DNA from: Flavobacteriaceae bacterium
Lineage (GTDB): Bacteria; Bacteroidota; Bacteroidia; Flavobacteriales; Flavobacteriaceae
DNA length: 64,000 nucleotides
Assembly: GCA_004762155.1 (NCBI GenBank)
Contig: SIHP01000006.1
Coordinates: 186,001 to 250,000 of the forward strand
Direction of reading: 5' to 3'
In this document: in pieces, positions 7,575 to 16,424 of the stretch
Numbering within the stretch: position 1 is the first letter of the stretch
Layout of the letters: the number at the start of each line of letters is the position of its first letter
Notes under the pieces: generated by a model
What the model was told of the DNA's origin: nothing
Seen by the model: only the letters and a program-made list of their open reading frames with translations
Database searches by the model: none
Program-made: the position numbers and the translations under genes

Positions 7575-8496
7575 AGTTTATAAACATTTTTGCTATATCA
7601 TCTAAATTCGCATTTGCCCACTTGAAATATTGTAATGCCGTATTAGGTGTTAATTGATTGGCTTGTAACATATCTAAAACGCAAGTTTGAGAATTATAGC
7701 CTGATTTATTTGGTGTATAAACAGGAGTTTCGTTAACATCATAATTGAAAAAACGTGTCGCCCAGTCTACTACTCCAGTTCTTTCTGTTATTAATTCACT
7801 TATAAATACTTCCAATTTTTCTGGCTGCACAATTAATTTTTTTGCTTTAAAAAAACAAGGTCGTTTTGTTTCTTCTTTTTGATAAAACTCTATATCTCTT
7901 GCTTGAATAGTTTTTGAATTTGCTTGTCCGAATAATTCCATTAAGCCAGCACTTTCTGTTTCAGATGCTATCTCTAACTCTCCTTTATCTGATCCTGAAA
8001 CAACTAAACTCCAATTTGTAGTAGTTACACTTTCTGTTACCACATATACTTCTCTAAAAGAATATAACACTTGTGTTAGCTTAATAATAAGCTCATCTGC
8101 AATTGTACTCCAGTTAGCTATTTTTATAGATTCTGGATTATTACTGGTAAAAAAGAAACTTCCAAACTCTTTAAATGCTAATATTTGTTTACTATAACCA
8201 AAAGTTCCATCAATAACGTTTTGTCCAGTATCTCTTCCTGTGTAAGGTTTGGTTACTCCGTTACTAAAATTCCAATTATATTCGTTTTGTTTTATTCCTT
8301 TTTTAAAAACTATTTCATCTATATCTACTACATTATTTTTAAATATATTTCCTAAAACAACAACTTCTCCTTTCTGAATTTGAAAAAAATCACCTGGATA
8401 TATATTTTGACTTAATGGTTTAGATGGAATAAAACCATTAGTTCTATTATAAAAATCTGTATAAAATTTTTTAGTGATATTTTCCATATTTTCCAT
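7564..8496 (-). CDS. Unknown eCIS protein with gasdermin-like features
   Basis: 310 residues, no signal peptide, coupled to the ATPase gene by an 11-base overlap. The chain alternates beta-rich segments: GFIPSKPL..IYPGDFFQI (21-40), LGNIF (48-52), FGSFFFTS (111-118), then VYVVTESV (150-157) and CFFKAKKLIV (214-223). The order and spacing of these (an I-P-V/S-type start, VYVVTEV, and a late F-x-A-x-x-L-V strand) resemble the pore-forming N-terminal domain of gasdermins, including animal ones. About 75 helical residues follow at the C-terminus, where gasdermins carry their inhibitory part. No N-terminal palmitoylation cysteine is seen. The match is by eye. An eCIS-specific structural protein remains a good alternative. 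Confidence 0.35.
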   Translation of the reverse strand: MENMENITKKFYTDFYNRTNGFIPSKPLSQNIYPGDFFQIQKGEVVVLGNIFKNNVVDIDEIVFKKGIKQNEYNWNFSNGVTKPYTGRDTGQNVIDGTFGYSKQILAFKEFGSFFFTSNNPESIKIANWSTIADELIIKLTQVLYSFREVYVVTESVTTTNWSLVVSGSDKGELEIASETESAGLMELFGQANSKTIQARDIEFYQKEETKRPCFFKAKKLIVQPEKLEVFISELITERTGVVDWATRFFNYDVNETPVYTPNKSGYNSQTCVLDMLQANQLTPNTALQYFKWANANLDDIAKMFINYAY

Positions 8497-8499
8497 ATT

Positions 8500-9276
8500 T
8501 TATAGTTTTAATCTATTTTTTCTTGATAATTTTCTTCGTATAGCAAGTCTTCTTTTAGCATCAGGACTTGCTTTAAAATCAGCTCTTTTGGCTTTAACCA
8601 TTTTTTTTGCTTTTTTTCTTATAGTTTTCGTTACAGTATCTCTTGTATATCTCTTTTTACCCTTATGCTTATTTTTTGATAGAATTTCTAAATTACTTTC
8701 GTCGTTATATAAAAAGTTTTTGTACTCCTCGGTTTCATCAGACGACATGTCACTTTCATTATATTTATCTACTTCATCATCAATTGCTACAAAATCAATT
8801 ATATGATCTATATCTGGCTGTTTGTTTTTTGCTCCTTTGGTTTTATGCTTTCTAATTTCTCTTCCCATACCATCAAGTTTAATAACCTCTCCTTTACCAT
8901 CAAAACCTGAATATAATTTCCCACTGGAATCTGTTTGTCTTTCCATCAAACTTTTTCTGGTATCTCTTTCTTTACCTGTATAAAATGAACGAGAACTTCT
9001 GTAAGATTTTCCAGATTCTCTAAAAATTTCATCAGGATCAATGAAACCATCATCTGATTCTGGTTCGTAAGTTTCTCCATCAGATTCTTCTATACTCATT
9101 TCTTCATCTTCAAAATCTCCTTCATACCCTTCGTCGTCACTATCCACGCGTTGTACAACATACTGGTTATTTTTTCTGTTATCTACTAATTGAAAAGGGT
9201 TATTTTTTGTACTATTTTGTTGTATTAAATTAGCTGCTGATTGAGATGCTTTATTTTCATTTTTATGAGTATACAT
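8500..9276 (-). CDS. eCIS cargo: DNR-box protein with HNH-type nuclease domain
   Basis: The frame is open to an ATG at 9297, but the ATG at 9276 gives MYTHKNE, matching the start of the DUF4157 cargo gene at 2060. Numbered from 9297, the DNR box QLVDNR is at 36-41. A long acidic linker (aspartate/glutamate-rich, about 52-92) follows. The nuclease-like domain has KSLMERQ at 115-121, DIDHI at 162-166, and NLEILSKNKHKGKK from 202. The spacing of DH, N and N..K is that of HNH/endonuclease VII-type toxins. The C-terminus is strongly basic (lysine/arginine-rich), which suits DNA or RNA binding. This is probably a nuclease payload. No candidate immunity gene lies next to it, in line with delivery to eukaryotic or distant targets. 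Confidence 0.65.
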   Translation of the reverse strand: MYTHKNENKASQSAANLIQQNSTKNNPFQLVDNRKNNQYVVQRVDSDDEGYEGDFEDEEMSIEESDGETYEPESDDGFIDPDEIFRESGKSYRSSRSFYTGKERDTRKSLMERQTDSSGKLYSGFDGKGEVIKLDGMGREIRKHKTKGAKNKQPDIDHIIDFVAIDDEVDKYNESDMSSDETEEYKNFLYNDESNLEILSKNKHKGKKRYTRDTVTKTIRKKAKKMVKAKRADFKASPDAKRRLAIRRKLSRKNRLKL

Positions 9277-9301
9277 AACTAACTTATTTAAATACATTAA
9301 T

Positions 9302-9357
9302 AAAATAGAGATTGTTTAAAATGACTGTTTTATTTAAATTTAAACAATCTCTATTTT
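9302..9357 (-). terminator. Hairpin between structural genes and nuclease cargo
   Basis: Two long arms (ATAGAGATTGTTTAAA and its complement) enclose an A/T-rich loop directly behind the stop of the coiled-coil gene at 9364 and before the nuclease cargo gene. The run of T on the minus strand after the stem is short and broken. It is therefore more likely a weak terminator or an RNA-stability element that lowers cargo and ATPase expression relative to the structural genes. Confidence 0.5.
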
Positions 9358-9363
9358 TAAATT

Positions 9364-10248
9364 TTAAGATGCTAATGCTGCTGCATTTGCTGCTGCTAAA
9401 CCTGCCTCTAAAGAATTTAATTTTATGGTTGCTTTACTTAACCTTGTTTCAGATTCATTTAATTGATCTGAAGCTTTTTTACTTGCTCTTAAAGTGCTGT
9501 TATATTTTACAACTGAATTATCATATGCTAAATAAATTAATGATGTTAAATTAGCTTCATTTGAAAATGAAGTAGCACTCATTATTTCCTTTTTATAATC
9601 ATAAAGCCTGTTAATAAATGAATTTATCTCTTCTTCATTTTGATGCTCAAAAATATACCCCGTAATAAATTCAAATAAACGAATAGCTTGTAAAAATTCT
9701 AAAGTCATTACACCTTGAGACTCTATGGTAGTTGTTTGAGATGCTATAACTGAATTTAATGCTGTAAGAGTAAGTGCTACTGCATTATTAGCACTAGTAC
9801 CTGCATTGGTTACCATAGTAACCAACTCATCTGAAATTAATGGGTTTTGTGCTTTTTTACGTATTACTAAATTTGATAATTTATTAACTACTTCTGCCGA
9901 GTAAATAAGTTTATTAATTACTACTTCAATACTTTGTGCTACTTCTTTTATTTTCACATCAGACTTTAGAATTCCTTTAAAAGTAATTTTAGAATTTATT
10001 AATACATCAAATACTTCATCTATAATTTGATTTAAAGATTCTTTATTTGTTAATGCTGTACTTTTATTTTGTGTATCAACTGCTAATAAAGATTGTAAGT
10101 TATTTGATTTTTCAGTTAAAGAATTTACAATTGCTTGTAATTGTTCAACTTCATTTTGAGCTATTAAAACTTCATTAGATAAAGCATCTAATTCAGCTTT
10201 TTTCTTTTCGGTTATTCCGTATTTTTTATTTAAAGTAAGCGTTGTCAT
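9364..10248 (-). CDS. Coiled-coil eCIS-associated protein (possible fibre or accessory)
   Basis: 294 residues, almost entirely helical. Long coiled coils are seen near residues 15-70 (ELDALSNEVLIAQNEVEQL) and at the C-terminus (SDQLNESETRLSKATIKL, alanine-rich end). A threonine/alanine-rich helical core lies between. No signal peptide, enzyme motif or known domain is seen. It lies 6 bases after the 650-residue protein and shares its helical, coiled-coil start, so the two may be parts of one fibre-like or collar structure. The position after the tape measure is where Afp-type loci carry fibre or other accessory genes. Function is unknown. Confidence 0.45.
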   Translation of the reverse strand: MTTLTLNKKYGITEKKKAELDALSNEVLIAQNEVEQLQAIVNSLTEKSNNLQSLLAVDTQNKSTALTNKESLNQIIDEVFDVLINSKITFKGILKSDVKIKEVAQSIEVVINKLIYSAEVVNKLSNLVIRKKAQNPLISDELVTMVTNAGTSANNAVALTLTALNSVIASQTTTIESQGVMTLEFLQAIRLFEFITGYIFEHQNEEEINSFINRLYDYKKEIMSATSFSNEANLTSLIYLAYDNSVVKYNSTLRASKKASDQLNESETRLSKATIKLNSLEAGLAAANAAALAS

Positions 10249-10254
10249 AATATT

Positions 10255-12207
10255 TTATTTTGTTTTGATTGTATATTGAAATACTGATGTTTCTTGAATA
10301 TTTGATAAAGCCCCAATAAACTGAACTTCTTCATCTTTCTTTTTTGGCATTGCCAATACAACCGGTATATATTCATTACCAGCTATTAAACTATTACCAA
10401 AGCTATCTGTTGTTGATACATTAATATCGAAAGTATACTTCTTTAAAGGACCCGTAGGAGCTGTTGCAATACCATAACTTTCTACTTCTAATCCTTTTGC
10501 AATTGTATAATTGAAGAAAAAACCAGGTTTTTTTAAGTTTTTTTCTAGTTTTTTAATTTCTTCTTCAACTTTTTTTAGTTTGTCTATTAACTCTTGTTTT
10601 TCTTTTTCATAACCTTCTAATATAGTATTCTTTGATTCTTCTGTTTCACTTTTTATTGAAATAGATATCTTTGATTTTAACTTTTCCAGTAATAATTTTA
10701 GACTTTGTTTTTCTTTATTTTTTTTGTAATATTCTTTTAATTCACTTGTAGCTTTTTCTAGCTTTTCTAATTCTTTTACCGTTAATAATCCTTTTGTTAA
10801 CTTAGGATTGAATAATAAGAATATGCAACGATATTCTACATTAAAATCACTATTCTCTTTTGATGTAAAAAACATTTTATTATTATCAACTACTATTTTT
10901 TTTGCCGGAGTTAATCGATTTTTTAAAGTAAAACATGCTGATGATACTGTTAAGTAATCATCAAAAGTGTTAATTATTTTTTTATATCCATTATCAAAAA
11001 CAGCTAAAACATATACTACATAGTTTTCTCCTATTTTAATATCACCACCATTAACATCTCTTAAGTATTGTTGTTTTAAAACTTTGTTATCTATTACTTT
11101 TTCCTTTTCTTTTTTTGAATCTGAAGCATTCTCTTCTACACCTAATGATTGTGGTCTAATACTAATTTTTTCAGTATAACTAAACGCATTAGAACTTGGT
11201 ATTTTTATATATAATTCTTTGTCTTGGTCTTCAGTAATTAATCCTTCAGCATCAGATAAAGAGAAAAATTCTTTGTCTTTATTTTTTACTAAAAAAATGT
11301 AATAATTCTTTACAGGATACCCTTCTTCATCACTACCAGTACTAACACCTTTTTCTTTACTATCTTCAAAAGGACTCTTATAGCTATTAAAACTTACTTT
11401 ATAGCTTGTTGGTCTTCCTTCCTCAATTGGTAACGTTACTTTTAAATCTAAATTTAATTGTTCATTACTTAACTCATATGCATTTAAAGTAGATTTATAT
11501 ACTACACCTGTATCTTCAAGAGTTCCTTCTGCCTTTTTTTCTGCTGAATTGGCTGTGGCTAAAGCTTCTGTATCTGTCATTACTGCAGTTGAAGCAGTAT
11601 TAAAATCAGTATTAACAACTTCTAATAATCCTTTAATTGATGTATCAGTTGAGGTTGTCTTTTCTGCTAAACTTGAAACTGGTACTTCAGCAACATCAGC
11701 AGAAGCTTCCATACTTAGTTGTGAAGTTTTTTCTGCTAAATAAGCAGTTCCTTTATTTGTAGGTGAACTTCCATTCATTAAATCGTTAGCATACTTACTT
11801 TGATCGTAAATTTCTGTGTCAAAATCAGCTGCGTTAACAATGCTAAAAATACTTCCTACATCACTTGCTAACTTTAAAATAGCATTGGCTGCTATTTGAA
11901 CATTTGCTGCTGCTACAGAAGTGTTTTTTACTGTCTCTGGTATAAATATATTTGCTAAATTAACTGATGACAAAACATTGGTAGACAAATCACTATCTAT
12001 TACTGTTTGTTCTAAAATTTCTTGTTGAAATTTATAATTATCATTTGCTACAATTAGTTCTTCTGCTGCAGAAATACGAGCTCCTTCTGCATAGTATAAC
12101 GAAAACATAGACGCATCTAAGTTCGCTTTCGCTTTTTGTAATTTTAACTCTTGCTCGCTTAACGATTCTAAAACGCTAGCTTGCAAATTTTCGTTGTAAG
12201 AATTCAT
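10255..12207 (-). CDS. Large coiled-coil eCIS-associated protein (possible tail fibre)
   Basis: 650 residues with a helical, alanine/serine-rich N-terminal half (about 1-245). Two beta-rich domains follow (about 250-430 and 565-650), separated by a long charged coiled coil near 480-560 (KELEKLEKATSELKEYYKK, EKEKQELIDKLKKVEEEIKK). The beta domains contain repeated features (YEVYVLAVF-like and EYIPVVLA-like strands) that look like related sandwich folds. This design, with a helical base, a stalk and globular ends, fits an adhesin or fibre. No known fibre domain is recognised. It follows the tape-measure gene by 56 bases and precedes the 294-residue coiled-coil gene by 6. Confidence 0.45.
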   Translation of the reverse strand: MNSYNENLQASVLESLSEQELKLQKAKANLDASMFSLYYAEGARISAAEELIVANDNYKFQQEILEQTVIDSDLSTNVLSSVNLANIFIPETVKNTSVAAANVQIAANAILKLASDVGSIFSIVNAADFDTEIYDQSKYANDLMNGSSPTNKGTAYLAEKTSQLSMEASADVAEVPVSSLAEKTTSTDTSIKGLLEVVNTDFNTASTAVMTDTEALATANSAEKKAEGTLEDTGVVYKSTLNAYELSNEQLNLDLKVTLPIEEGRPTSYKVSFNSYKSPFEDSKEKGVSTGSDEEGYPVKNYYIFLVKNKDKEFFSLSDAEGLITEDQDKELYIKIPSSNAFSYTEKISIRPQSLGVEENASDSKKEKEKVIDNKVLKQQYLRDVNGGDIKIGENYVVYVLAVFDNGYKKIINTFDDYLTVSSACFTLKNRLTPAKKIVVDNNKMFFTSKENSDFNVEYRCIFLLFNPKLTKGLLTVKELEKLEKATSELKEYYKKNKEKQSLKLLLEKLKSKISISIKSETEESKNTILEGYEKEKQELIDKLKKVEEEIKKLEKNLKKPGFFFNYTIAKGLEVESYGIATAPTGPLKKYTFDINVSTTDSFGNSLIAGNEYIPVVLAMPKKKDEEVQFIGALSNIQETSVFQYTIKTK

Positions 12208-12263
12208 AAAAATTTAGTTTAGATTATTATTTATTTTGATACTCTTATAGAGCGATTTTTTAT

Positions 12264-15200
12264 TTAAAATGGCCATGTTACATGTACTGGTTTTAACATC
12301 CATGGTAGCTTTATAATTGAAAATGAAAAAGGTGATTTTATTAATAATACATCATAAGGTCTTTTTTCAACAATCAACTCCCAACGATCTTCTTCTTCTC
12401 TTAATAAACCTTCTCTTACTAACCAATTACCTCTAAAGCCATTTATTGTTGTATTTCCAATAGCTGGCCAATATGATATGGCTGCTTTTATTAGTCCGTT
12501 TATTAACTCCTTTTCTTCTTCTGTTATTTCTATACCATCATATATTGGCATATCTAAAGGTATTCCACACAATACTTTATTTAGACTTAAAAATGATTCT
12601 TCGGTTTGTGTTAAACCAGTAACTATGTATTGTAAATAGTGTACTGCTTTTAATCGATCTTCTTTCGAATTAAACTTTTCATGAGTTATTAAACTTAAAC
12701 GATCTAAAAGCATTAAGTAATAACTATTTAACAATACTAAACCTGCGTTTGGTATTCTTATACCGATACCTTTTATATTTTCTTTTTCTATTGACATTGA
12801 ATACTTTTTTAAATTATTTTTCTTTTTATTTGTTTCATCTATATGTTCGTAAGCTATTTTTAATGAAATTGGTAGTTGATCTTTTATACCATTAATTGCT
12901 TTTAAAAACTTCGCTTCCTGTATATTTTTCTTTACACTTAACTCCCATAATAATTCTTTCCAAATTGATGTTGTTGCTATTGATCTCCAGTTACTATTTA
13001 CCCATGATTTTATTATTTTATCTAATAAAACTTCTTTAATTATTATCGGGGATATTTCTTTTAATGAGTTATTATCTAAAATGATAAACAAACGTTCTAA
13101 TGCTTTCAACTGATTTTGTTCTCTCGGATATAATTGTTGTAGCATTGATAAAAATTGTGTAATATCTATTACATTCAATAAATTTGTTATCTGTGTTTTT
13201 GATACTTTGTTTTTTCTTAATACTGATAATACTATTAATGGATATTCTTGTAAAACTTCGTTTATTAATGCTTTAACTGTTATACTTTTAGAAAAAGTAA
13301 ACCATGAAGGTATTTTTGTTGCTAAGAATAATGATTCGCATAATGAGGCTAACTTATTTTTTTGATAACACAACTCTAATTCTTTAGAAACTGTATTACT
13401 TTTTCCTTCACTCACTAATAATTCAAAGCTGCTATTTTTAGTTATTAAAATTTCTTTTAACATTTTAGGTGTACTAATGTTAGTTTCTTTTATCTTTTTA
13501 AAAAAACCTTCAATATTTATGGCTTTTAAATCGGTTAAAACAACCTCTACTAAATCTTCTAATATTTTAATAGCATTATTATTAGTTTGTAGTATGGCTA
13601 TAGTATTTTTCCAAAATTCATTATCTAATTTTGATACTCCTTTTTGGATTTTAGAATGTAATAACAAATCGTATAATGATGCTATTGACACCATAATTAT
13701 ATTAAGTGCATTACTTGTTTTATCTTTTGAGATTATAGTTATAAATTGTTTAAACGAAATTTTACTTTGTAATACTTTTAATAATTTTTTCGTTGGAAAT
13801 TCTTTTAATAATAGACTTATATCTTGCGGATATTCTTCTACATAAAAAAGTAATACGTCATCAATAGAAATAACTTGTTTTTGTAACTTAATTTCATGCA
13901 GGTCATTTTCTATAGCTTTTTTTAAGTGATTTATTAATTGTGTTTTAGGTATTATATACAAACTACTTAATCCTAATTCTTTAAGTTCTTTATTTAATTT
14001 ACCAGATGTATTAATATGATCTTTGGTATTTTCTTCTAGCGAATAGGAAACAGCTTTCTTAAATAATTCTTTAAATTTTGTTTTGTTCCCTCTGTAGCTT
14101 GAATAATCTGAAATACACAACCAGAAATACTCATTTAGAAGTTTTTTTAATGCTGTTGTTGTATGCTTTTTAATAAAAACATTCTTTTTTAAAAGGTATA
14201 TTTCTGTTATCTCTTTTTTTATTTTATAAGCATCTAACAGTAAATAGTTGCTTATTACTTGTTCTTTTTTTATAAAAGTGTCGTTTTTAATTTTCTTTTT
14301 ATATACTATTTCACTTAAAAGACTCGCTACTTCTTGTTGTTTATACTTAAACTCTTCTATATTTTTTAATATTAAGTCTAATACACTTGTGTATTGAATT
14401 TCATTTGTTACGACCTCTAATTCTTTATCATTAAACAATAGTTTTTCATTTATTTTTCCTTCTAGCCGTTTTAAAATATATTCTAATGCTTTTTTAAAAG
14501 TTATTGTTTCAGGAAAACCTTTTTTTACTTTTAAGTTTTTAAATAATAAACTTATAAATGATTGTAAATTGTTGCTTTCTTTAAAACTTACCGTATGTAA
14601 GCTTTCTATTAGTAAGCATTGTTGAATATTAGTGAGTATTTTATGAGTTTCTGTATTAACATTCGCTTTATAAATACTTTTCTCTATGTTTTTAATTAAC
14701 TGATAATGTTTTGGGTAAACCTTCTTAAATACTATTTTAATAATTGCTTCTTCATTAAATAACTCAGGTATTATTTGTTGGGTGAATTTTTGATTCTTGT
14801 ATTTTTTTAAAATATCCCATACAATAATTGGTTGCTTTGTAAACCAAAAACGTATAGTTTTATAATAATCATTAGTAAGATTTTTATAAGATGTCTTCAA
14901 TGATTCATTTGCCAGTATCTCTATTATTTTTACAAGTTTACTTTTAGAAAAAACAGGTAAATCTTTAATTATTTCATTAGTATGTATTTTATTTAAATAC
15001 TTAAATAAATGAATGGTTTTAGCATTTTTTTGATCGTCTGTAAGTGTTTTATTTTTAAGTTTTTCTATTATTTTAATTTTAGTTAAATTCTTTAAAGCCG
15101 TTATTTCATTCAATAAAAAATCTAAAAATTTCACTTTAGTGTACGTAACCGTATCATAATCTTTTAAAAACTGAAAACCTTTAGCTAAAACCCACGTGTC

Positions 15201-16424
15201 TTTTAAATTAAAGTATTTATGTAAATCCAGTTTATGTATTAAAACAACCTCATCATAAATAATATTTGCTTTATTTGGTGACAACGTGTTTAAAAGAATT
15301 TTTATAGCTGCAACATCTATATCTTCACTTATCAGCATCCAATTGTGTACTTCATTTTCTACTGTATTTAAAATATTTTTAAATCTAGACGGAGTTATTT
15401 CTGATAATGTATGAATCAACTCTTTAAAATGATTTTTATGAAAAGTAGTTACTCTATTTTTTGATGATTCAAAATAATACTGTAATGCTTGCCAATATTT
15501 TTCTAACTGTTTTTCATTAGAATACTCTGTAGTTAAAGTTTTAGATTGTTTTTGTGATATTATTGAAAGAATGAGGATTAAGTTTGTTTTTACATAAGAA
15601 TTCTCATTTACTTTATAAACAGCATCTTCAATTAAAGCAAATAGTTCGTTATATTCAATATTAAAATGGTTTGCCATTTGCTGAATATTACTTTTTACAA
15701 ACTCAATTTTGTTAAACATGGTACCACGTTCTTCAAAAAGATAATTTAATATCCAAAACCAAAGATTCTTTTTAAAATCATGAATACCAGATTTTACAAC
15801 CGTTTCTCTTTCTTGAATTTTTATAAATTCTTCTGAAAAATCAATAATATAACTGTGATTACTTTGCTCTAAACTTTCTATAATTCTTTTTATACTAGCT
15901 TCTTTAAATTGCCAAGAAATTCTACGTCTTACATAAGATTTGGTACCAACAGTTTGAATCATGTTAATAACCTCTTGACGATTATTAGATAGTTGATCGG
16001 TAAATATTTGATGAATTGTTCCTTTAACTTCTTGGTAATTCCAAGGCATGATTCCTTGCAATAAAAAGTATCTTATAATATTAACATCGGTACTTTCTTT
16101 TCTTAAAATTTCAATGCTTTGTCCGTGTTTATTAGGATACATTAAAATATCTTGCAATTGTAATCTTAACTGCTCACTTATTTTTAAAGCTAATTCTTCT
16201 GTTAAATTATTATAGTTAATTATACCTAAATCAAGTTCTAGCGTTTTTATTTTAAGTGTTTCTCCATTTGCACAAATAGTATTAAAAACAGCATTTACTT
16301 CTTTAGGCATATGATGTTCACTCCAAATACTTAACTTATTTTGAAGTTCAATACCTTTTTCTTTTTCGTCAAAAGAAGTATTCCAATAGCAACGAGCTAC
16401 AATATGATTATTATTACTTATCAT
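12264..16424 (-). CDS. Contractile injection system tape-measure protein (Afp14-like)
   Basis: About 1386 residues from the ATG at 16424 (an earlier ATG at 16448 is in frame, but the later one overlaps the Afp12 stop by only 11 bases and gives the usual MISNNNHIV start). The N-terminus has the conserved pattern LKIKTLELDLGIINY followed by an L-rich helix. The last 200 residues have the family signature: NAGLVLLNSYYLMLLDRL, YLQYIVTGL, LNKVLCGIPLDMP, then WPAIG, FRGNWLVREGLL, and tryptophan/proline-rich ends IKLPWMLKPVHVTW. The middle is lysine/leucine/isoleucine-rich helix of low complexity. The protein sets tube length during assembly. It is unusually rich in K, I, L and N. Confidence 0.85.
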   Translation of the reverse strand: MISNNNHIVARCYWNTSFDEKEKGIELQNKLSIWSEHHMPKEVNAVFNTICANGETLKIKTLELDLGIINYNNLTEELALKISEQLRLQLQDILMYPNKHGQSIEILRKESTDVNIIRYFLLQGIMPWNYQEVKGTIHQIFTDQLSNNRQEVINMIQTVGTKSYVRRRISWQFKEASIKRIIESLEQSNHSYIIDFSEEFIKIQERETVVKSGIHDFKKNLWFWILNYLFEERGTMFNKIEFVKSNIQQMANHFNIEYNELFALIEDAVYKVNENSYVKTNLILILSIISQKQSKTLTTEYSNEKQLEKYWQALQYYFESSKNRVTTFHKNHFKELIHTLSEITPSRFKNILNTVENEVHNWMLISEDIDVAAIKILLNTLSPNKANIIYDEVVLIHKLDLHKYFNLKDTWVLAKGFQFLKDYDTVTYTKVKFLDFLLNEITALKNLTKIKIIEKLKNKTLTDDQKNAKTIHLFKYLNKIHTNEIIKDLPVFSKSKLVKIIEILANESLKTSYKNLTNDYYKTIRFWFTKQPIIVWDILKKYKNQKFTQQIIPELFNEEAIIKIVFKKVYPKHYQLIKNIEKSIYKANVNTETHKILTNIQQCLLIESLHTVSFKESNNLQSFISLLFKNLKVKKGFPETITFKKALEYILKRLEGKINEKLLFNDKELEVVTNEIQYTSVLDLILKNIEEFKYKQQEVASLLSEIVYKKKIKNDTFIKKEQVISNYLLLDAYKIKKEITEIYLLKKNVFIKKHTTTALKKLLNEYFWLCISDYSSYRGNKTKFKELFKKAVSYSLEENTKDHINTSGKLNKELKELGLSSLYIIPKTQLINHLKKAIENDLHEIKLQKQVISIDDVLLFYVEEYPQDISLLLKEFPTKKLLKVLQSKISFKQFITIISKDKTSNALNIIMVSIASLYDLLLHSKIQKGVSKLDNEFWKNTIAILQTNNNAIKILEDLVEVVLTDLKAINIEGFFKKIKETNISTPKMLKEILITKNSSFELLVSEGKSNTVSKELELCYQKNKLASLCESLFLATKIPSWFTFSKSITVKALINEVLQEYPLIVLSVLRKNKVSKTQITNLLNVIDITQFLSMLQQLYPREQNQLKALERLFIILDNNSLKEISPIIIKEVLLDKIIKSWVNSNWRSIATTSIWKELLWELSVKKNIQEAKFLKAINGIKDQLPISLKIAYEHIDETNKKKNNLKKYSMSIEKENIKGIGIRIPNAGLVLLNSYYLMLLDRLSLITHEKFNSKEDRLKAVHYLQYIVTGLTQTEESFLSLNKVLCGIPLDMPIYDGIEITEEEKELINGLIKAAISYWPAIGNTTINGFRGNWLVREGLLREEEDRWELIVEKRPYDVLLIKSPFSFSIIKLPWMLKPVHVTWPF

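Noticed and set aside
8474..8806. Plus-strand frame opposite the nuclease cargo, considered as an immunity gene
   Set aside because: It is antisense to the lysine-rich cargo C-terminus, which explains its F/L/S-rich sequence. No promoter or fold is seen.
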